Source: Yoonia maricola
GTDB taxonomy: Bacteria; Pseudomonadota; Alphaproteobacteria; Rhodobacterales; Rhodobacteraceae
DNA: 64,000 bases
Reading direction: 5' to 3'
Assembly: GCF_002797915.1 (NCBI RefSeq)
Contig: NZ_PGTY01000001.1
Location: 1,860,001-1,924,000, forward strand
In this document: positions 1-8,657 of the stretch, piece after piece
Layout: each line of letters begins with the position of its first letter
How positions within the stretch are numbered: position 1 is the first letter of the stretch
Program-made: the position numbers and the translations under genes
The notes under the pieces: model-generated
What the model saw: only the letters and a program-made list of their open reading frames with translations
Told to the model about the DNA's origin: nothing
The model's database searches: none

Positions 1-9
1 AATACGGCC

Positions 10-678
10 ATGGAATTGAACCAGATCAGGTATTTCTCGCTGTCTGCGAACATTGCAACTTTACACATGCAACCAATGCTACAGAAAGTTCATGATGAGA
101 CGTGACAGGCCAAGTCAGAGGCGGTTCGTCATATGCGTTTGGAGCGGGTTCCAATCTCGGTCGGTGTCGGCGAAACGATTGGACGCAACAGAATTTCGGC
201 AGCTATGGAGCGTATTCGTACGCGATTGCCGCAAGCCGAAATTGAATTGATGTGGCATCATCTTCCGAGCTTCTTGCCGGATTGCGAGATGGTAAATTTG
301 ACATTGTAGTCACGGCAGAGAAGGTCAGTGAAGACCTCTATCGCACAGATCAACGCTATGAAGAGGACTACAAGGTAGTGGTGTCAAAGTCGCATCCGTT
401 GTCTGAACTAAATGCCATTTCTCTTTCGACTCTTGCTGAAATTGACATGCTTGACCGACCAAATTGCGAAATGCGTGATGCTTTGCATGGAACATGTGCT
501 GCAAGTGTCAGGTGCGGTGATCTTGCCAAGCACGGCAATTCCCGCAGATATGGGCCGCGTGTCGATACCCATCGACGGCCTTGAAATTTCGCGAACTGTT
601 TCTGCCCTTCTTTATCGGCACCAAACGACGAGACCAGAGACAAATGATCTGATCCGTGAGATTATGCGGACGCAGTGA
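10..678 (+). pseudogene. Degraded LysR-type transcriptional regulator
   Basis: This is a broken LysR regulator. The frame starting at 10 opens MELNQIRYF, the usual start of a LysR winged-helix domain, and continues only after a one-base loss near 36 as AVCEHCNFTHATNATESS, then stops at 93. The effector domain reappears in other frames: RLERVPISVGVGETIGRNR from about 136, SELLAGLRDGKFDIVVTAEK from about 264, and GAVILPSTAIPADMGRV from 511 to the stop at 678. The recognition helix and linker are largely missing, so at least three lesions separate it from an intact gene of about 300 residues. No single open frame covers it, so a functional protein is unlikely. The window edge lies just upstream. 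Confidence 0.85.
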
Positions 679-875
679 AGTCGATAACCGATATGTGCAC
701 ATCGCGCAGCATCTGGAACTTTGGGCTCACCCGTCGTCCACTGCGCGCGGTCGGAAAGGCCAATTTGCGCTCTGCTGCCGCGAGTTGCATCAACGATCTG
801 GCAGCAAAGTCGGCTTTGCCTGATAACTGACAAAATGATAGCGACGTACGAAGCAAGATTCGGAGCGCTTTATAC

Positions 876-1754
876 GTGAAAGATATCATCCTACTCGACG
901 GTGGCATGGGTCAGGAACTGGTGCATCGTGCGGGCGATCGTCCGACGCCACTTTGGTCCACCCAAGTGATGATCGACCATCCCGGATTGGTGGCCGAGGT
1001 ACATGCGGATTATCGCAATGCCGGGGCCACGGTCCATACCACCAATACCTACGCCATCTTGCGTGACCGTCTGGATGGGACTGGGTTGGAGGACAAGTTC
1101 GAAGCGCTCTATGATGCTGCCTTGACCGAGGCGAAAGATGCCGGTGTTTTGGCCGGCGCGATGGGGCCACTTGGGGCGTCATACCGTCCCGACCTGCTGC
1201 CTGCCCATGATATTGCCGTTGCGACTTATACCGAAGTTGCTGAACGTCTTGCCCCAGAGGTTGATCTGATCATCTGCGAAACCGTCGCCTCTGTCGCCCA
1301 TGCACGCGCGGTCTTAGAGGCTGCGGCGCCCACAGGAAAACCAGTTTGGGTAGCGCTGACCGTAAACGACAGTGATGGCACAAAACTGCGGTCGGGCGAG
1401 CCTTTGTCAGATGTGTTAGCCGTCACACAAGACGCGAGCGCATTGCTTGCAAATTGTTCATCCCCCGAAGCGATTGACACTGCTATCAGTGTGCTTGCCA
1501 CCGGCGACAAAGCTTTCGGCGGCTACGCAAATGGCTTTACCCAGATCAGCGAAGGTTTCTTGGGTGATAAACCAACCGTCGATGCGCTGAGCGCCCGCCA
1601 AGACCTTGGCCCGGACGCATATGCGGCCTTCGCCATGGGTTGGATCGCCCGTGGTGCCACGATTGTCGGCGGCTGCTGCGAAGTGGGTCCTGCGCATATC
1701 ACCAAACTCGCCCAAGAGATCAGGACCGCCGGGCATCGTATCGTGGCCCCATGA
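876..1754 (+). CDS. Homocysteine S-methyltransferase family protein (betaine/S-methylmethionine type)
   Basis: This protein of 292 residues belongs to the zinc-dependent homocysteine methyltransferase family (BHMT/MmuM/MetH N-terminal type), cytoplasmic TIM barrels that move a methyl group to homocysteine or a similar thiol. The family signature is visible: LLDGGMGQEL at the N-terminus, ANCSS with Cys194, and GGCC with Cys267/Cys268, the three zinc ligands. The start is a GTG with no strong ribosome site. The stop overlaps the next start (ATGA at 1751-1754), so it is probably translated with the GlxA-type regulator. The donor cannot be read from sequence; a dimethylglycine-dehydrogenase-like gene downstream makes glycine betaine a reasonable guess. 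Confidence 0.85.
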   Translation: MKDIILLDGGMGQELVHRAGDRPTPLWSTQVMIDHPGLVAEVHADYRNAGATVHTTNTYAILRDRLDGTGLEDKFEALYDAALTEAKDAGVLAGAMGPLGASYRPDLLPAHDIAVATYTEVAERLAPEVDLIICETVASVAHARAVLEAAAPTGKPVWVALTVNDSDGTKLRSGEPLSDVLAVTQDASALLANCSSPEAIDTAISVLATGDKAFGGYANGFTQISEGFLGDKPTVDALSARQDLGPDAYAAFAMGWIARGATIVGGCCEVGPAHITKLAQEIRTAGHRIVAP

Positions 1755-2695
1755 GCGCGCCGTGTCTCTTTGATATTTATGTCGTCGATGGTTTTATCCT
1801 GACGGAATTTGCAGGCGTGGTCGAAGTGTTGCGGTTGGCGAACCGGATCAATGGCAGTCCGATTTTCGAATGGCAGATCAGATCAGCATCAGGCGGCATG
1901 GTCAGGGCAAGTAGCGGTGTCATCGTGGACAGCACGCCCATACCCACGCGACCAGAGGCCGACTATCTTTTTGTCATCGGCAATAGTGATCCGGATTGTC
2001 CCGCACTCTCGCTCGGTCCGGCGCTGGCCACCTATACCAGCAGGCAGGCCCGCGTTGTGCTACTGTCAGAAGCTGCCAGCCGCTATATCACCGAAAACGC
2101 AGGCAAACCCAGCAACCACACAACCCATTGGGAAAACCGCACCGTGCTTTTGGAACAACTTGGCCTGTTTGACACCAAAGCCACCCTCGCCGTTGAAAGC
2201 GGGGCGATCATCACCTGTGCGGGGATGAGCGCCACCTTTGACATCACGCTGTCGATTGCCAGCCAGCATGCATCACCCACCACGATGGCAACGGTCGCCG
2301 ATATCCTGCTTCATGAACGCGTCCGGCATTTCAACACGCTGCAGCCCTTTTCGGGCAAAGAGGTAACAACCACGGGCGATAGTGCTCTTGATGCCTGCCT
2401 TGCGCTGATGAAGGACAATATGGAGTTCCCCCTGCCCATCAGCGAGATTGCAGAGCAGACCACCCTGTCAAAACGCTCGTTGGAGCGAAAGTTCAACCGG
2501 CTCCTGAACGCAACGCCCAATAGCTATTATCGCGGGCTGCGGCTGCACAAAGCCAACAACCTGCTGCTCAATACCGATATGCGGATCAATGAAATCGGGC
2601 TTGCCTGCGGCTTTCCCAGCGGGTTCACCACGATCTATCGCGAAGCCTTTGGCATGACCCCGAATGCTGCGCGCAAGAAAGGTCGCCTAAAATAG
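1751..2695 (+). CDS. GlxA family AraC-type transcriptional regulator
   Basis: This regulator of 314 residues has an N-terminal DJ-1/PfpI (class I glutamine amidotransferase-like) domain, roughly residues 5-180, and a C-terminal AraC helix-turn-helix pair, roughly 220-310 (SEIAEQTTLSKRSLERKFNR, then LACGFPSGFTTIYREAFGMTP). The first domain shows the family segment IITCAGMSATFDITL and is probably a sensor, not an enzyme. I chose ATG 1751 because it overlaps the previous stop; the longer reading from 1640 lies inside that gene. GbdR of Pseudomonas, the glycine betaine/dimethylglycine regulator, has this same architecture, so control of the neighbouring methylated-amine genes is a reasonable inference, not shown. 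Confidence 0.88.
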   Translation: MSAPCLFDIYVVDGFILTEFAGVVEVLRLANRINGSPIFEWQIRSASGGMVRASSGVIVDSTPIPTRPEADYLFVIGNSDPDCPALSLGPALATYTSRQARVVLLSEAASRYITENAGKPSNHTTHWENRTVLLEQLGLFDTKATLAVESGAIITCAGMSATFDITLSIASQHASPTTMATVADILLHERVRHFNTLQPFSGKEVTTTGDSALDACLALMKDNMEFPLPISEIAEQTTLSKRSLERKFNRLLNATPNSYYRGLRLHKANNLLLNTDMRINEIGLACGFPSGFTTIYREAFGMTPNAARKKGRLK

Positions 2696-2737
2696 TATAT
2701 TTGCGACAATAGCGACGCTTTTCATGCATTCTGTTCA

Positions 2738-2749
2738 CCACCATGGTGG
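2738..2749. promoter_or_regulatory. 12-bp perfect palindrome upstream of the dehydrogenase
   Basis: CCACCATGGTGG is a perfect palindrome between the regulator gene and the dehydrogenase start at 2789, and a run of six A follows it. A direct repeat of GCGAC sits just upstream (about 2703-2716). AraC-type proteins usually bind direct repeats, so the repeat is a slightly better operator guess than the palindrome. Neither is proven. Confidence 0.25.
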
Positions 2750-2788
2750 CAAAAAATCTCAGATCACCAATTTACAGGAAGCCACAGA

Positions 2789-5233
2789 ATGCCCTCTCTC
2801 CCATCTCATGCGCGTGTCGTTATTATTGGTGGCGGTGTGATCGGCTGTTCGGTCGCCTACCATCTGACGAAGATGGGCTGGAAAGACGTAGTACTGCTGG
2901 AACGTAAACAGCTGACATCAGGCACCACATGGCATGCGGCCGGTCTGATCGCGCAATTGCGGGCAAGCGCAAATATGACCAAGCTCGCGAAATATAGCCA
3001 AGAGCTTTACGGCAGTCTGGAAGCAGAAACAGGTGTTGCGACCGGCTTCAAACGCTGCGGCTCTATCACGGTTGCTCTGACCGATGAGCGTAAGGAAGAG
3101 ATTTTTCGTCAAGCTGGCATGGCGCGTGCCTTTGGCGTCGATGTCGAAGAGATTTCGCCAGAAGAGGTGAAAATGCGCTACGAGCATCTGAATATTGATG
3201 GCGTGACAGCAGGCGTTTACCTACCCAAGGATGGTCAGGGTGATCCTGCCAACATTGCACTGGCACTCGCCAAAGGCGCACGCCAGAACGGCGCATTGAT
3301 CGCCGAGCGTACGAAGGTCACGAGGATCAACAAGACGGGCCGTCGCGTGCAGTCGGTAGAATGGGACCAAGACGGCGAGACGGGCACCATCACTTGCGAC
3401 ATGATCGTGAACTCTGCTGGCATGTGGGGCCATGAGGTTGGCCGCATGGCGGGCGTGAACGTGCCGCTGCATGCGTGTGAGCATTTCTACATCGTGACCG
3501 AAGCCATTCACGGCCTGACACAGTTGCCTGTGCTGCGGGTGCCTGACGAATGCGCCTACTACAAAGAAGACGCAGGGAAGATGCTGCTGGGCGCGTTTGA
3601 ACCGAATGCGAAGCCGTGGGCGATGGATGGTATCCCTACCGACTTTGAGTTTGATCAACTGCCCGAAGACTTCGACCATTTTGAGCCAATCCTAGAGGCC
3701 GCGGTCGAGCGTCTGCCAATGCTGGCGGAGGCGGGTATCCATACGTTCTTTAATGGTCCCGAAAGCTTCACACCTGACGACGCCTACCACCTTGGTCTGG
3801 CGCCAGAGATGGATAACGTCTGGGTCGCCGCTGGCTTTAACTCCATCGGGATCCAATCCGCCGGTGGCGCAGGCATGGCCTTGTCACAGTGGATGGACGG
3901 CGGCGAAAAGCCCTTCGATCTGGGCGATGTAGACATCAGCCGGATGCAGCCGTTTCAAGGCAACAAGACCTATCTTTTCGAACGATCCAGGGAAACGCTG
4001 GGCCTGCTTTATGCCGACCACTTCCCATTCCGCCAGAAAGAAACCGCGCGCGGTATCCGCCGCACGCCATTTCACGAACACCTGCTGGAACGCGGTGCTG
4101 TCATGGGCGAATTGGCCGGGTGGGAACGCGCCAATTGGTTTGCCCGCGAAGCGCAAAAAGCAGAATATGAATACAGTTGGTCACGTCAGAACTTCTTTGA
4201 CAATGTCCGCGAAGAACACATGGCCGTGCGCCAGAACGTCGGCATGTATGACATGTCATCTTTCGGAAAAATCCGGGTCGAGGGCCGGGACGCGATGGCC
4301 TTTATGAACTACGTGGGCGGCGGTGATTATGACGTGCCTGTAGGCAAGATCGTTTATACACAGTTCCTCAATAACCAAGGCGGGATCGAGGCGGATGTGA
4401 CGGTCACCCGCATTGAGGAAGAGTGTTATCTGGTTGTGACCCCTGCCGCGACCCGTCTTGCGGACCAGACGTGGATGCGCCGCCATAAAGGTGATTTCAA
4501 CGTGGTGATCACAGACGTGACCGCAGGCGAAGGCATTTTGGCGGTCATGGGCCCGCGGTCACGGGAATTGTTGCAGGCCGTCTCGCCGAATGATTTCTCA
4601 AACGATATGAACCCATTTGGCACCGCACAAGAGATCGAAATCGGCATGGGGTTGGCACGTGTCCACCGCGTGACCTATGTGGGCGAGCTGGGATGGGAGG
4701 TCTACGTGCCATCTGACATGTGCGGCCATGTATTCGAAACCTTGGCCACGGCTGGGTTTGATTTCGGCATGCGCCTGTGTGGAATGCATATGATGGATAG
4801 CTGCCGGATGGAAAAAGGCTTCCGCCATTTTGGCCATGACATCACATCTGAGGATCATGTGCTGGAGGCCGGTTTGGGTTTTGCTGTGAAGCGTGACAAA
4901 CCCAGCTTTATCGGTCGTGATGCCGTGCTGCGCAAGCGCGACGAAGGTCTTGAAAAACGTCTGGTCCAGTTCAAACTGACCGACCCAGAGCCACTTTTGT
5001 ACCATAACGAACCCATCGTGCGGGATGGAAAGGTGGTCGGTTATCTGACATCCGGCGGCTACGGCCACCACCTGGGGGCTGCGATTGGCATGGGCTATGT
5101 GCCCTGCAAAGGCGAAAGCATTGCCGAGATGCTGGACAGCACCTATGAGATCGACGTGATGGGCACGCGGGTGAAGGCCGAGGCGCAGACAAAGCCGTTT
5201 TACGATCCGAAAAGCGAGCGTGTGAAGGTTTAA
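2789..5233 (+). CDS. FAD-dependent dimethylglycine/sarcosine dehydrogenase-like protein with GcvT domain
   Basis: This 814-residue enzyme has two halves. The first is a DAO-type flavin oxidoreductase: the Rossmann fingerprint VVIIGGGVIGCSVAYHL is at residues 8-24, and TTWHAAGLI follows near 50, where the His of dimethylglycine and sarcosine dehydrogenases carries covalent FAD. The second half, from about residue 430, is a GcvT/aminomethyltransferase fold that takes the one-carbon unit onto tetrahydrofolate. It likely oxidises an N-methylated glycine or related amine, but the substrate cannot be fixed from sequence. The length matches the family. It follows a GlxA-type regulator and a homocysteine methyltransferase, which together suggest use of betaine-derived methyl groups. 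Confidence 0.88.
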   Translation: MPSLPSHARVVIIGGGVIGCSVAYHLTKMGWKDVVLLERKQLTSGTTWHAAGLIAQLRASANMTKLAKYSQELYGSLEAETGVATGFKRCGSITVALTDERKEEIFRQAGMARAFGVDVEEISPEEVKMRYEHLNIDGVTAGVYLPKDGQGDPANIALALAKGARQNGALIAERTKVTRINKTGRRVQSVEWDQDGETGTITCDMIVNSAGMWGHEVGRMAGVNVPLHACEHFYIVTEAIHGLTQLPVLRVPDECAYYKEDAGKMLLGAFEPNAKPWAMDGIPTDFEFDQLPEDFDHFEPILEAAVERLPMLAEAGIHTFFNGPESFTPDDAYHLGLAPEMDNVWVAAGFNSIGIQSAGGAGMALSQWMDGGEKPFDLGDVDISRMQPFQGNKTYLFERSRETLGLLYADHFPFRQKETARGIRRTPFHEHLLERGAVMGELAGWERANWFAREAQKAEYEYSWSRQNFFDNVREEHMAVRQNVGMYDMSSFGKIRVEGRDAMAFMNYVGGGDYDVPVGKIVYTQFLNNQGGIEADVTVTRIEEECYLVVTPAATRLADQTWMRRHKGDFNVVITDVTAGEGILAVMGPRSRELLQAVSPNDFSNDMNPFGTAQEIEIGMGLARVHRVTYVGELGWEVYVPSDMCGHVFETLATAGFDFGMRLCGMHMMDSCRMEKGFRHFGHDITSEDHVLEAGLGFAVKRDKPSFIGRDAVLRKRDEGLEKRLVQFKLTDPEPLLYHNEPIVRDGKVVGYLTSGGYGHHLGAAIGMGYVPCKGESIAEMLDSTYEIDVMGTRVKAEAQTKPFYDPKSERVKV

Positions 5234-5796
5234 AGCGGCGCTTGCGGTGTTTTGAAGGCTATGGATCGTGCGATGCTGCAAAGAGATGTTGGTGCGGGAT
5301 GTCTGGTTTGAGCCCAACCCAGTCATCGTCTTTTCTCGCTGCGTGTGCACGCAGCACGAAAATCGCTGCAAACGCTCGGTCCAGTTTGCAGCGCGGCGGT
5401 AGAGATCGCTGCCATTCGATCGTCGCGCCGCAAGGGTTGTTATAAGAACGTGCACATCGCCTATAGGGCGCCATTTCGCAGTGCTCCGCACGAACACCCA
5501 TTTCCCTTGGCCATACCTAGCGGAACTGTTTTGATCAGTTGGCTCCGGCGGTTGAAGCTCTGTTTGTTGTTTGGCCGCCATTGGAACACCGTGCTGCGAT
5601 CGCAGCGCACTGCCATTCTGTCTGACACTAGCGCTTATGGGACCAAACAGGGTCTGTTCGTTGCTCATTGTAGCCACCGAAGCATGAACGACGTCCACGA
5701 CGTCAGGCGGCCTAAAAAGTTGGTGTTGGCCTTGACGCCGATGGTGCAGCGTGCGTGATTTGCGCAGCCCAACTTACTTTCAAAGGTAGATACCTG
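5234..5796. other. Gene-free stretch of about 560 bp
   Basis: Only short reading frames occur here, on both strands, and none resembles a known protein. Visible structure: an 8-bp hairpin GCTGCGTG/CACGCAGC at 5338-5355 without a T-run; a 14-nt perfect palindrome GCTGCGATCGCAGC at 5593-5606; and a GACGTC pair at about 5691-5704. The composition resembles neighbouring coding DNA, as expected for a decayed gene or old insertion. The promoter of the next cluster must lie near its right end. Confidence 0.5.
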
Positions 5797-6255
5797 ATGG
5801 CTGACACTGACACATCTGGCACGGTCGTTTGCCTTGCCCCCACATTTGAATCTTATGGGATGGTCATGGATTTCATGGCCGAATCCGACGTATTCGGAAA
5901 TTTCGAATTGAACGCCATCGCCGGGGTGATCCGCACGCAGTTGCGCGATGGGCATAACTTAGCTGGCATTCAGGACAATAATGTGGTGGGCTATGCAGGC
6001 TGGCTGCACACAACTGTTGAGACAGGGTCCGAGTGGATGGAGGGGCGCGCTATCCTGAAACCACTTTATGATGACAGTATTGATGCGGCCGCGCTGACGA
6101 TATTCGCGACCTCTGATCCAAAGATGACACCCCGGCTGATCCGCGGTGCGCGCGAGTTAAACAAAGGCAAACGGGTCTTTTTCAAGCGCGGATATGATGG
6201 TGTTGTTCGGCCCGGCCGCAAAAACACAGTGCTGAATGTTGGCGGTACCTTTTAA
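5797..6255 (+). CDS. Uncharacterised protein, possibly HlyC-like acyltransferase
   Basis: I do not firmly recognise this 152-residue protein. The ATG at 5797 has a modest site (AAAGGTAGA) upstream. The pattern SYGMVMDFM, then GHNLAGIQDNNVVGYAGWLH, then a basic tail KGKRVFFKRGY, loosely recalls RTX-toxin-activating lysine acyltransferases (HlyC family), in which a middle segment reads as own-residue/GYA.W. The catalytic His expected near the N-terminus of HlyC is not obvious, so this may be a relative without activity or only a look-alike GNAT fold. It is first in a same-strand series with an outer-membrane barrel, a P450, a glycosyltransferase and a hydrolase. No RTX toxin gene is in the window. 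Confidence 0.5.
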   Translation: MADTDTSGTVVCLAPTFESYGMVMDFMAESDVFGNFELNAIAGVIRTQLRDGHNLAGIQDNNVVGYAGWLHTTVETGSEWMEGRAILKPLYDDSIDAAALTIFATSDPKMTPRLIRGARELNKGKRVFFKRGYDGVVRPGRKNTVLNVGGTF

Positions 6256-6352
6256 GGCTGCAAATTTCAGACAATCTTCTTTTATTTGCCCATGATTTGA
6301 CATGATTGTCCGCCAAAGACCTCTTAAATCTTTGAGAAGAAGGTCGTTTACG

Positions 6353-7258
6353 ATGAAAAACACTTGGATGATGACATCTGCGTCAGCCGCTGCATTGATC
6401 GCAGGTGGCGCGCAGCAAGGTTTGGCACAGGATGGTGCCTTTCCTGATGGATACACTCTGAACGTGCAGGGCGCATATGGCGTTTTGAACAACGCTTATG
6501 ATGATAAGCTGACGGGCACCAACCCGCCGTCGGACATTGAGGACAAGGTCGGCGACGAAACCGCTGACAGAGCTATCATCGGTAGTGTATCGCTTGCGCG
6601 CCAGACGGCGCCGGGACGTGATATGACGTTCGGGCTGACCATTGGCACCAACCCTGACAACGACATTGCAACGACCGACGATTTTGGTCTTGGCGTAGAT
6701 ACGTTCACACGCAGCAACGACTTTTCGTTTGCCGCGCTTGACTTTGAAATGGGGCGTACGGTGTCAGCCGAAGGCATAGACCTGCGGTTGTTCTATGGTG
6801 CGCGCGCAGTTGCAAGCGACAGTTCTCTCGACAAGGTCGGTAGCAGCGAATCTGGCGGCGAAGTCGACGAATTTGATCAGGAATCCGCCAGCAACTACTT
6901 GGGGATTGGGCCACGTGTTGGCGCAGGTGTTTCAACCGGGTTGTCTGAACAGTTTGGTATTTCCGGCGAAATCGGCTTGGCCGTTTTGCGCGGCACGCGT
7001 GATGATGAAGGGCAATTCGAAACCTTTTTCTTTGGCGGCGGCGGTGACATTGAAGACGAGTCGTCTGCGCTTCAGACCGTGACCAGCCTGGATGCACAAA
7101 TTGGTGTCGACTACTTTATGTCGCCCTCTTCAAAGATTTCCGTGGGTTACCAGCTTCAGCAGTTTTGGAACATTGATGGTGCGTCTGACGAAGACACGCC
7201 AAACTCGGAACCGCGTCTGATCCATGGCGCATTTGTTGGGTTCACCACGACGTTCTGA
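6353..7258 (+). CDS. Outer-membrane beta-barrel protein
   Basis: This protein of 301 residues starts with a signal peptide (MKNTWMMTSASAAALIAGG, cleavage likely after GLAQ), so I chose ATG 6353 over the upstream start. The mature part is rich in Gly, Asp and Ser, has alternating strand-like stretches and ends in Phe (GAFVGFTTTF), as outer-membrane barrels do. The segment YLGIGPRVGAGV and the closing RLIHGAFVG resemble the Lpg1974 type of porin-like proteins, but only weakly. It could be a pore or a surface protein serving the P450 cluster downstream, from which it is separated by a clear terminator. Confidence 0.72.
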   Translation: MKNTWMMTSASAAALIAGGAQQGLAQDGAFPDGYTLNVQGAYGVLNNAYDDKLTGTNPPSDIEDKVGDETADRAIIGSVSLARQTAPGRDMTFGLTIGTNPDNDIATTDDFGLGVDTFTRSNDFSFAALDFEMGRTVSAEGIDLRLFYGARAVASDSSLDKVGSSESGGEVDEFDQESASNYLGIGPRVGAGVSTGLSEQFGISGEIGLAVLRGTRDDEGQFETFFFGGGGDIEDESSALQTVTSLDAQIGVDYFMSPSSKISVGYQLQQFWNIDGASDEDTPNSEPRLIHGAFVGFTTTF

Positions 7259-7290
7259 ACCTCGCCTACTGTTTGCTTGGAATAATAGAA

Positions 7291-7318
7291 ATGCGCCCCT
7301 ATGTTGGGGCGCATTTTT
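7291..7318 (+). terminator. Rho-independent terminator after the barrel gene
   Basis: A 9-bp stem ATGCGCCCC/GGGGCGCAT with a 6-nt loop runs into TTTTT. It lies 32 bp after the barrel stop and only 19 bp before the P450 start codon, so the P450 must either depend on read-through or have its promoter close to or overlapping the hairpin. Confidence 0.85.
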
Positions 7319-7336
7319 CATGACAGGAGCACTGCG

Positions 7337-8638
7337 TTGACCGAGCTTATCCGCACCACAGGTACGCCGTTGATCGAGGCATGGCTGAGTAGCCCCTGTC
7401 ATGTCCTATATCATTTGGCCAAAGCCAAGCCCGGCCAAAACCTTGATATCGAATTGGGTGGTGCGGTGTTCCACCTCGTTCAAGACGCGGATACCGCCCA
7501 CACGATCCTGCGCGATCGTAATGAGAGTTTTCATAAATACTTTGGCAGCTACGCCCGGCTGTTTGGGGAAAGCCGCCTTACGGTAAACGGTGGACATTGG
7601 CGCAAGCTGCGCGACTATTCGCAGTCCTATATCGTCGATGCGAACGCGGATGATCTGGTGCGCACCGCGCGCGGTTATTTTCAGGCGGCTTGCACTGATC
7701 TTTTGGCCAATAGTGGCGGCGTTGAATACCCAGTCGCCGATGTAATCGATTTTGCTGCGGCTGAAACCGTCAGCGATATGGTTCTTGGTTTTCCATTGAA
7801 AGAGTGGGGAAGCGCAACGCTGGATGACGTGCGCAAAATTCTGCGCCTGGCGTCATGGGAGAACTTTCCAAGGCCCTCTGCATCGGGTGTTGAACAGTCA
7901 TTTCTGGCGCTGGATGCAGAAGATGCGAAGGCTGATCTTCAAGCGCGCTTTTCGGCGATACTGGCAAACAAAGCAGGTAGTGAAGGCGGCACTTTGATCG
8001 CTGATCTGGCGCAGGCAGGCCCTGATGAAGTGGACAGCTTTGGAGAGTTGGCAACGCTGCTTTTCGCCGGGTTCGACACAACTGCCAGCGCGATCACATG
8101 GTCGATGTGGCTGTTGGCCCAAGACCCTGCGCTGCAAGCCCGGTTGCGTGCTTCGGTGAAGGGGATGGCGACCCGACAGACGTTGACCGCAAAAGAGGTT
8201 CTGGCGCTGGATGATCTGAATGCCTTCGTCATCGAGGCATTGCGGATATTCCCCCCGGTCCCGGTACTCAGCCGCTTGGTGGTTGAGGATATGCAGATTG
8301 ACGGTTGGTCTTTGAAAAAGGGTCATCGTGTTTTGCTGTCGATTATTGGTGTGCAGCAGGACAGTCGCGTCTTTCCTGATCCGCTGGATGTGCGGCCGCA
8401 GCGGCACCCCAATGGCGCTTTGACCAAAGACCGGGCCAACCATTTCATGCCCTTCGGTGACGGCAGGCGGGTCTGCCCCGGTGCGCGTTTTGCCAATCTG
8501 GAAATTCTGGTCGCTTTGGCCGTCATTCTGGATACGATGCAGCTGGACCCGCCAGCGGCGCCAAAAATTGAACTGCGTTGGGATGCCAGCATGCGGCAAG
8601 CCAATGGAACAAAGCTGGCGATGACAGCGCTGCACTAA
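7337..8638 (+). CDS. Cytochrome P450
   Basis: A soluble bacterial P450 of 433 residues. All core motifs are present: I-helix AGFDTT (244-249, the oxygen-activating Thr), ExxR as EALR (300-303), and the heme loop FGDGRRVCPG with Cys380 as heme ligand. The TTG at 7337 is preferred because AGGAG lies seven bases before it; the upstream ATG at 7301 is inside the terminator hairpin. There is no N-terminal membrane anchor, so it needs separate ferredoxin and reductase partners, and none is encoded nearby. The substrate is unknown. It is followed 19 bp later by a glycosyltransferase, which suggests oxidation and glycosylation of one small molecule or lipid. Confidence 0.92.
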   Translation: MTELIRTTGTPLIEAWLSSPCHVLYHLAKAKPGQNLDIELGGAVFHLVQDADTAHTILRDRNESFHKYFGSYARLFGESRLTVNGGHWRKLRDYSQSYIVDANADDLVRTARGYFQAACTDLLANSGGVEYPVADVIDFAAAETVSDMVLGFPLKEWGSATLDDVRKILRLASWENFPRPSASGVEQSFLALDAEDAKADLQARFSAILANKAGSEGGTLIADLAQAGPDEVDSFGELATLLFAGFDTTASAITWSMWLLAQDPALQARLRASVKGMATRQTLTAKEVLALDDLNAFVIEALRIFPPVPVLSRLVVEDMQIDGWSLKKGHRVLLSIIGVQQDSRVFPDPLDVRPQRHPNGALTKDRANHFMPFGDGRRVCPGARFANLEILVALAVILDTMQLDPPAAPKIELRWDASMRQANGTKLAMTALH

Positions 8639-8657
8639 CGACCAAAAGGGAACGATC

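Noticed and set aside
5338..5355. Hairpin as terminator of the dehydrogenase gene
   Set aside because: A two-base loop and no T-run; over 100 bp from the stop.
5593..5606. GCGATCGC core as a cyanobacterial HIP1 element
   Set aside because: One copy in the window and an alphaproteobacterial context; a chance palindrome is more likely.
4598..5698. Long minus-strand frame of 366 codons
   Set aside because: Most of it lies opposite the dehydrogenase gene, and the product has no recognisable family or start site. It is a high-GC shadow.
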